A stretch of 34,328 nt of DNA from Clostridia bacterium (GTDB lineage Bacteria > Bacillota > Clostridia > Oscillospirales > Acutalibacteraceae): the NCBI GenBank assembly GCA_017436255.1, contig JAFSDK010000009.1:1-34328 (forward strand), written 5' to 3'. Position 1 is the first letter of the stretch. Every line of letters starts with the position of its first letter. Of the stretch, positions 30,409 through 34,328 are shown piece after piece. The translations under genes were made by a program, and so were the position numbers. The notes beneath the pieces are model-generated. The model was not told where the DNA came from and searched no databases. It saw only the letters and a list, made by a program, of their open reading frames with translations.

Positions 30409-31879
30409 TTATATTTCCTTCCGTATTTTCTTCTATTTCTTGTTCTAGCGGAACTTCCGGTTCTTTTTGTTGCTCTACGTCGAGTGGTAATGCAATGGTT
30501 ACCGTTGTTCCGACACCTTCAGTACTTTGCACAAACAAAAGTCCATTATGTTGCTTAATTATTTCATCGGCAACCGCAAGACCAATTCCTGAGCCACGCA
30601 CCGTCTTGTTTGATTTAAAGAATTTCTCTTTAACACGGTCAATATCTTGCGCAGGAATACCTACGCCTGTATCCTTAACAGTGACCTTAACACAACCGTC
30701 AATTTCGCCCTGTTCGACAAGCACCTGTCCGCCTGCTTCGGTATACTTAACCGCATTATCAATTACGTTAATAAACACCTGCTTTAGGCGGTCTTTATCA
30801 CCCATAATAATTGAATTGTTGCGTGGTTCCACATATGTGAGCGATACCCTTTGTTGATTAGCAAGTTCGGTATACATATCTGCCACCTCACTAAGCAACT
30901 GCGAAACGTCTATTTTACACATAGTAACCGACAACTTGCCACCTTGCATACGCGAAAAATCAAGCAACTCTTCAACAAGTGACGAAAGCCTTTCAGACTC
31001 GCTAAGCACTACGTCAAGACCCTTTTTAACAATTTCTTCATCGACACCTATTGACATCTTAGCGGTTTCGCCCCAACCGCGTATTGCGGTTAAAGGTGTT
31101 CGCAACTCATGCGATACCGATGATATAAAATCATTTTTCATATTTTCGGCGTGTCGAAGTTCCTCTGCCATATAGTTGATTGAATGACAAAGTTCCCCAA
31201 TCTCATTGTCTTTTTTAGTTTCAATATGATTATCAAAATCACCCATTGCAATTTTGCGGGCAGCACCGCTCACCGCACGAATTGGGCGCACAATTGAACG
31301 GATAAAGTACATACCTGTAACAGTAATAAGCGCAAGAATTAAAATGCCTGCCAAAACAACCATTAAACAAATATTTCTAACCCTATCGTATGTATTTTCA
31401 AGTGATATTGACCATCTCACCGCACCGTTTGAACCCGTGCCGTAATCAGTAAATATATTTGTACCCGACATGATTCGCTCTTTGTGGTCTGTACGGGTTT
31501 GATAATCGGCATAACCTGATTCACTTTTCTTTGCCAACTCATAGTCCTGCATTTTTTGTTCGCTATCAGGCAAAAAACCGCTTGTTGAAGCAAAAACGTT
31601 GCCATAGGTATCTATAATTTCTACCGAAACCTTATCTTTATGTTCAAAACTTTCGACATATCCTCTTGCTGTTGAATAAAAATTCTCAGGGGGAACCATT
31701 GCCAAAACAGAAAACTCTTGTGCATAATCGTTAGCGTGTGAACGCACGCGCTCAATATAAACGCTGCGAATAAACGAGCATAAAATTATTTCTGTAACTA
31801 TAATTGCTGCCGCCATTACTATAAATACGTTAAATACCCATTGGGCAGCAACGCCTCTGAACTTAATATCTAATTTCAT
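30401..31879 (-). CDS. Sensor histidine kinase with HAMP domain
   Basis: 492 residues. Two membrane helices (about 13-37 and 170-192) flank an extracytoplasmic sensor region of about 130 residues. HAMP follows (about 193-245, IVRPIRAVSGAARKIAMGDF). The dimerisation domain has the phospho-acceptor His257 in SSVSHELRTPLTAIRGW. The ATPase domain has the N-box INVIDNAVKYTE, DTGVGIP and GSGIGLAVADEI. The C-terminus is Glu-rich (about 465-492). It is the partner of the response regulator upstream. The gap between the two genes holds a heptamer repeat. The ribosome site AAAGGAGGAG is strong. Signal unknown; the region has no recognised ligand motif. Confidence 0.93.
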   Translation of the reverse strand: MKLDIKFRGVAAQWVFNVFIVMAAAIIVTEIILCSFIRSVYIERVRSHANDYAQEFSVLAMVPPENFYSTARGYVESFEHKDKVSVEIIDTYGNVFASTSGFLPDSEQKMQDYELAKKSESGYADYQTRTDHKERIMSGTNIFTDYGTGSNGAVRWSISLENTYDRVRNICLMVVLAGILILALITVTGMYFIRSIVRPIRAVSGAARKIAMGDFDNHIETKKDNEIGELCHSINYMAEELRHAENMKNDFISSVSHELRTPLTAIRGWGETAKMSIGVDEEIVKKGLDVVLSESERLSSLVEELLDFSRMQGGKLSVTMCKIDVSQLLSEVADMYTELANQQRVSLTYVEPRNNSIIMGDKDRLKQVFINVIDNAVKYTEAGGQVLVEQGEIDGCVKVTVKDTGVGIPAQDIDRVKEKFFKSNKTVRGSGIGLAVADEIIKQHNGLLFVQSTEGVGTTVTIALPLDVEQQKEPEVPLEQEIEENTEGNINE

Positions 31880-31899
31880 ATCGGGCTCCTCCTTTCTAA

Positions 31900-31941
31900 A
31901 TCCTAAATCCTAACCCCTAAATCCTAAATCCTGAATCCTAT
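31900..31941. repeat. Six tandem heptamers (ATCCTAA type) at the regulator stop codon
   Basis: Units read ATCCTAA, ATCCTAA, CCCCTAA, ATCCTAA, ATCCTGA and ATCCTAT on the plus strand. On the coding strand they read TAGGATT-type heptamers. The stop codon TAG of the response regulator (complement of 31938-31940) is the first TAG of the repeat, which runs nearly to the AAAGGAGG of the kinase. So the repeat sets the distance between the two genes. Confidence 0.8.
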
Positions 31942-32642
31942 TCCGTCTTCCATTTATAACCCATACCCCATACGGTTACCAAATGCTTGGGGTTTGAAGG
32001 TTCATCCTCTATCTTCATACGAAGTCTACGAATGTTTACGTCTACTATCTTTTCTTCACCAAAATAGGCGCTTCCCCAAACCTTGTTGAGAATATCGGTA
32101 CGTTCAAGTACCGTATCAGGATTGGTAAAGAAATATTCGACTATTTGGAACTCAACCTGTGTAAGCTCAATATTTTGATCTCTCTTAGATAACGTGCGAC
32201 GTCGCACATTGAGCGTAAACTCTCCGAGTTTAATTTCGTCGTTATTACTGGGTGAAGTTGCTGAATTATTGTATTCAACACGTCTGTAAAGTGAATCAAC
32301 ACGTGCTAATAATTCGGTAGGATTAAACGGCTTTGTTATATAATCGTCAGCGCCAAGCATAAGTCCGCTAATTTTATCCATTTCTTGCGTACGCGCTGTT
32401 AACATAATGATACCAAGCGACTTTGAACGAGCACGCAACTCTTTACAAAGCGCAAAGCCATCCATACCCGGCATAGAAATATCGAGCAAAGCAATATCAA
32501 AGCCTTGAGAGTCATTATCAAATATATCCAATGCCTCTTCGCCTGATCCGGCCTCAACCGTTGCATAACCAACGCGATTAAGATTTATGGCCTCGAATTC
32601 GCGAATCGCTACTTCATCCTCAACTATAAGAATTCTTTTCAT
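31938..32642 (-). CDS. OmpR/PhoB-family response regulator
   Basis: 234 residues from the ATG at 32642, which has GAGGAG 8 bases upstream; the TTG one codon earlier is less likely. The receiver domain has the acidic pair in VEDE, phospho-acceptor Asp54 in LLDISMPGMDGF, Thr in MLTAR and Lys in YITKPF. The winged-helix DNA-binding domain (about 135-232) shows FTLNVRRRTLSKRDQNIELT, EFQIVEYFFTNP and VDVNIRRLRMKIEDEPS with a final VWGMGYKWK. It is placed between an FG-GAP-like lipoprotein gene and its histidine kinase. Targets unknown. Confidence 0.95.
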   Translation of the reverse strand: MKRILIVEDEVAIREFEAINLNRVGYATVEAGSGEEALDIFDNDSQGFDIALLDISMPGMDGFALCKELRARSKSLGIIMLTARTQEMDKISGLMLGADDYITKPFNPTELLARVDSLYRRVEYNNSATSPSNNDEIKLGEFTLNVRRRTLSKRDQNIELTQVEFQIVEYFFTNPDTVLERTDILNKVWGSAYFGEEKIVDVNIRRLRMKIEDEPSNPKHLVTVWGMGYKWKTE

Positions 32643-32660
32643 CAAAAACTCTCCTCAACC

Positions 32661-33971
32661 TTACTTAATAAGTTTAAACATCTCAATAATCTCTTCTTTT
32701 GAAAGGCTCTCCGGCAAGCTCATTTCGTTGTATGAGGCCGCAAAATAATATTCTTCATTTCGCGTAATCTCAAAGGTTTTAAAGCCAAAACTTGTAATGC
32801 TTTCTATTGGTGTCGTTATCGGCACAACCCTTATCTTAAGTACAACTTCGGCAGAGTTGCCCGTTTTTTCATCTATACGCATAAAAATACGTTCGCGATT
32901 GGCGGTATCACGTATTACTGTTATGCGGTCTTCCCACTTCTTAGGAATTTCTATATACCATCCATCCGCATAATTCATAATAGTCGTGCACTTTAGGGCA
33001 AGATAATCGCTACCATAGGCATACCAATAGGTCTTATAAACGTCATCACCTGTTGTTCCGCCCTGTGTCATAAGCTCAAGCGTCGGCACTTCGTAAACGC
33101 CATCATTATCAATATCTCTTATTGAAACGGTCGACGCGCGATAGGTGGCCATAGCTGTGCCGCCCTTTTCGCCCTCAAACACGTTATACATTTTACCGTT
33201 TGATACACAAAGTATTTCGGTTATCATTCCGTCGCCCTTAACGGCATCTACGTATATTGCCGTTTTACCGCCGAGCATTTTAGCGACGATCGGTGCAGCG
33301 TGCGCCGTAACCTTGCCGTCAAGTTCACAAGCGCCAAGTTCTTCGGTGCCTTTATTAGTGAGTTTTATGAGTTTTGCAACTGCGCGTTGATTTGCGGTAT
33401 CTATATGTGTAAGAAACAACTCACTTTTGCTGTCACCATCAATATCACGACAAAGGAAACGAGTGTAACTCTCTATTATACGTTGTGCAAAAAGATTGTT
33501 TTTAACTGTATAAACGCCGACGCTCTTATCAACCGAACCATAAATTGACCAACCAACAACTATTTCAAAAACTCCGTCGCCATCCATATCAGAAAACTCT
33601 ACGGTATCAACACCCGTAGCAACACACTTGAAATCGCCAACCGATTTCCACTTGCTGTTTTCTTTTAAGATAAGATTTACGTGCATTGTAACTATATTAT
33701 CACTGGTTGTGCTATAAAAAGCGAACACTTCGGTTTCGCCATCGCCGTTAATATCTTTACGAACAAATGCTGAACGGTAGTCACCACTTGTTGGGTACTT
33801 AAGAACGTAATCCTCATTTACCGAATCGTCGAGTGCCTTTTGTATAAAATAAAGTTCGCCCGACGGACGCGGCGGCGTAAGCAGTTCATCTACCGTACCT
33901 ACTATTCCTGTGCAGCCGCTTAAAAACAACATAGTTAAACACAGAACAACGCAAAAAATCCTTCTTTTCAC
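32661..33971 (-). CDS. Lipoprotein with FG-GAP/VCBS-like Asp-rich repeats
   Basis: 436 residues from the GTG at 33971, which fits AGGTGA 5 bases upstream; a GTG three codons earlier leaves no room for that site. Lipobox LSGC with Cys20, so it is exported and lipid-anchored. Four calcium-loop-like motifs are spaced along the first 300 residues: DINGDGETEVF, DMDGDGVFEIV, DIDGDSKSELF and DIDNDGVYEVP. These are typical of FG-GAP/VCBS beta-propeller repeats. It is the first gene of a unit with the regulator and kinase (18-base gap), so it may take part in signal sensing; that is inference. The promoter has an extended -10 at 34012-34020. Confidence 0.85.
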   Translation of the reverse strand: MKRRIFCVVLCLTMLFLSGCTGIVGTVDELLTPPRPSGELYFIQKALDDSVNEDYVLKYPTSGDYRSAFVRKDINGDGETEVFAFYSTTSDNIVTMHVNLILKENSKWKSVGDFKCVATGVDTVEFSDMDGDGVFEIVVGWSIYGSVDKSVGVYTVKNNLFAQRIIESYTRFLCRDIDGDSKSELFLTHIDTANQRAVAKLIKLTNKGTEELGACELDGKVTAHAAPIVAKMLGGKTAIYVDAVKGDGMITEILCVSNGKMYNVFEGEKGGTAMATYRASTVSIRDIDNDGVYEVPTLELMTQGGTTGDDVYKTYWYAYGSDYLALKCTTIMNYADGWYIEIPKKWEDRITVIRDTANRERIFMRIDEKTGNSAEVVLKIRVVPITTPIESITSFGFKTFEITRNEEYYFAASYNEMSLPESLSKEEIIEMFKLIK

Positions 33972-34011
33972 TCGACTCACCTTCCTTTTTTTGCGACATA
34001 ATTATTCATCA

Positions 34012-34020
34012 TTCATTATA
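34012..34020 (-). promoter_or_regulatory. Extended -10 promoter of the lipoprotein/two-component unit
   Basis: A perfect TATAAT on the minus strand (complement of 34015-34020), with the TG of an extended -10 (TGT-TATAAT) at 34022-34023 just upstream. The -35 at 17 bases is poor (TTTATT). About 44 bases from the preferred GTG start. Confidence 0.55.
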
Positions 34021-34167
34021 ACACACTTACATAAAAAAATAAAGTATATATTTAACGTAATATGGACTATTTTGCTTTATAAAACAATAAAAAGCAGAGC
34101 AAAAAACGGAGCGCTCACATAGGGATAATTTGCTCGAAAAAGTGAATTTTTGCGGTCTAATGTGTTA

Positions 34168-34205
34168 AAAAGGCACGGTATGCGTCAAGCATTACCGTGC
34201 CTTTT
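34168..34205. terminator. Hairpin terminator after the right-edge gene
   Basis: AAAAGGCACGGTA (34168-34180) and TACCGTGCCTTTT (34193-34205) are perfect arms, with a further TGC/GCA pair inside the loop. It lies 14 bases after the stop of the partial minus-strand gene. The stretch 34024-34167 to its left holds no gene that I can see. Confidence 0.85.
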
Positions 34206-34219
34206 CGTCTGTTATCCCA

Positions 34220-34328
34220 CTAAAAATTCATCTTTTTCGGGTGCGTGCAGTTTTGTAATTTAAAAAATTGTTCTATTATCGAAGCCGAAAAACCGTAGAT
34301 ATACTGGCGTATTTCAAGGTTTGAGGCA
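34220..34328 (-). CDS. C-terminal end of an unidentified protein, 5' part outside window
   Basis: Thirty-five codons plus a TAG stop, open to the window edge. The residues read ASNLEIRQYIYGFSASIIEQ and then FFKLQNCTHPKKMNF. The frame is open, the other minus frames are broken, and a strong terminator follows 14 bases after the stop; so it is very likely the end of a real gene. I do not recognise the family from this short piece. Confidence 0.6.
   Translation of the reverse strand, partial: ASNLEIRQYIYGFSASIIEQFFKLQNCTHPKKMNF

Noticed and set aside
32661-33971. EF-hand calcium protein
   Set aside because: The DxDxDG-like loops lack flanking EF helices and are spaced like FG-GAP/VCBS repeats.

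Overview
The window looks like a chromosomal piece of a low-to-moderate GC, spore-forming Firmicute, most likely class Clostridia (Oscillospirales-like). The reasons are the mnmE-mnmG-rsmG-noc gene order, a SpoIID-family gene, a cysteine T-box leader ahead of cysE-cysS, sigma-A promoters close to TTGACA-17-TATAAT, strong GGAGG-type ribosome sites, several TTG/GTG starts and NADP-type GdhA. The assignment is inferred from gene content. No rRNA is present.

Left part (1-3850) is accessory and rich in non-coding structure. It holds a truncated DUF559 gene, an Xre/TPR regulator with a palindrome in its leader, a Tim44-like membrane protein, tRNA-Tyr(GTA) and tRNA-Thr(TGT). Between them lie an array of small hairpins with a conserved linker, a large inverted heptamer repeat, tRNA-like fragments and a 200-bp structured segment. 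3857-10254 is surface and nutrient functions: an alpha/beta esterase divergent from a sugar ABC importer (binding protein plus two permeases, no ATPase), a two-gene polysaccharide module (DUF4422 plus priming sugar transferase) and a divergent SGNH hydrolase. Next come gdhA and a LemA/TPM pair.

13228-18137 is the conserved mnmE-mnmG-rsmG operon followed by a noc-like ParB gene with its own promoter; soj and spo0J do not follow. An unrecognised seven-helix membrane protein and SpoIID come next. SpoIID converges on a minus-strand run of rsmI, a tRNA N6-adenine methyltransferase homologue, cysS and cysE, the run being led by a Cys-specific T-box.

From 33971 down to 23902 the minus strand carries a long co-oriented series: FG-GAP-like lipoprotein, OmpR-type regulator, histidine kinase, YqhQ (DUF1385), prmC, recA, recX, rimO, pgsA and a zinc-ribbon membrane protein. 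Several of these overlap by a few bases. A (ATCCTAA)n-type heptamer repeat begins at the regulator stop codon and fills most of the gap before the kinase. The right edge holds the last 35 codons of another minus-strand gene.

Most coding genes are ordinary. The observations most worth following are the hairpin array at 2953-3144, the two heptamer repeat loci, the tRNA-fragment element at 3525-3690, the structured segment at 1829-2029, and the lipoprotein/two-component/YqhQ linkage.
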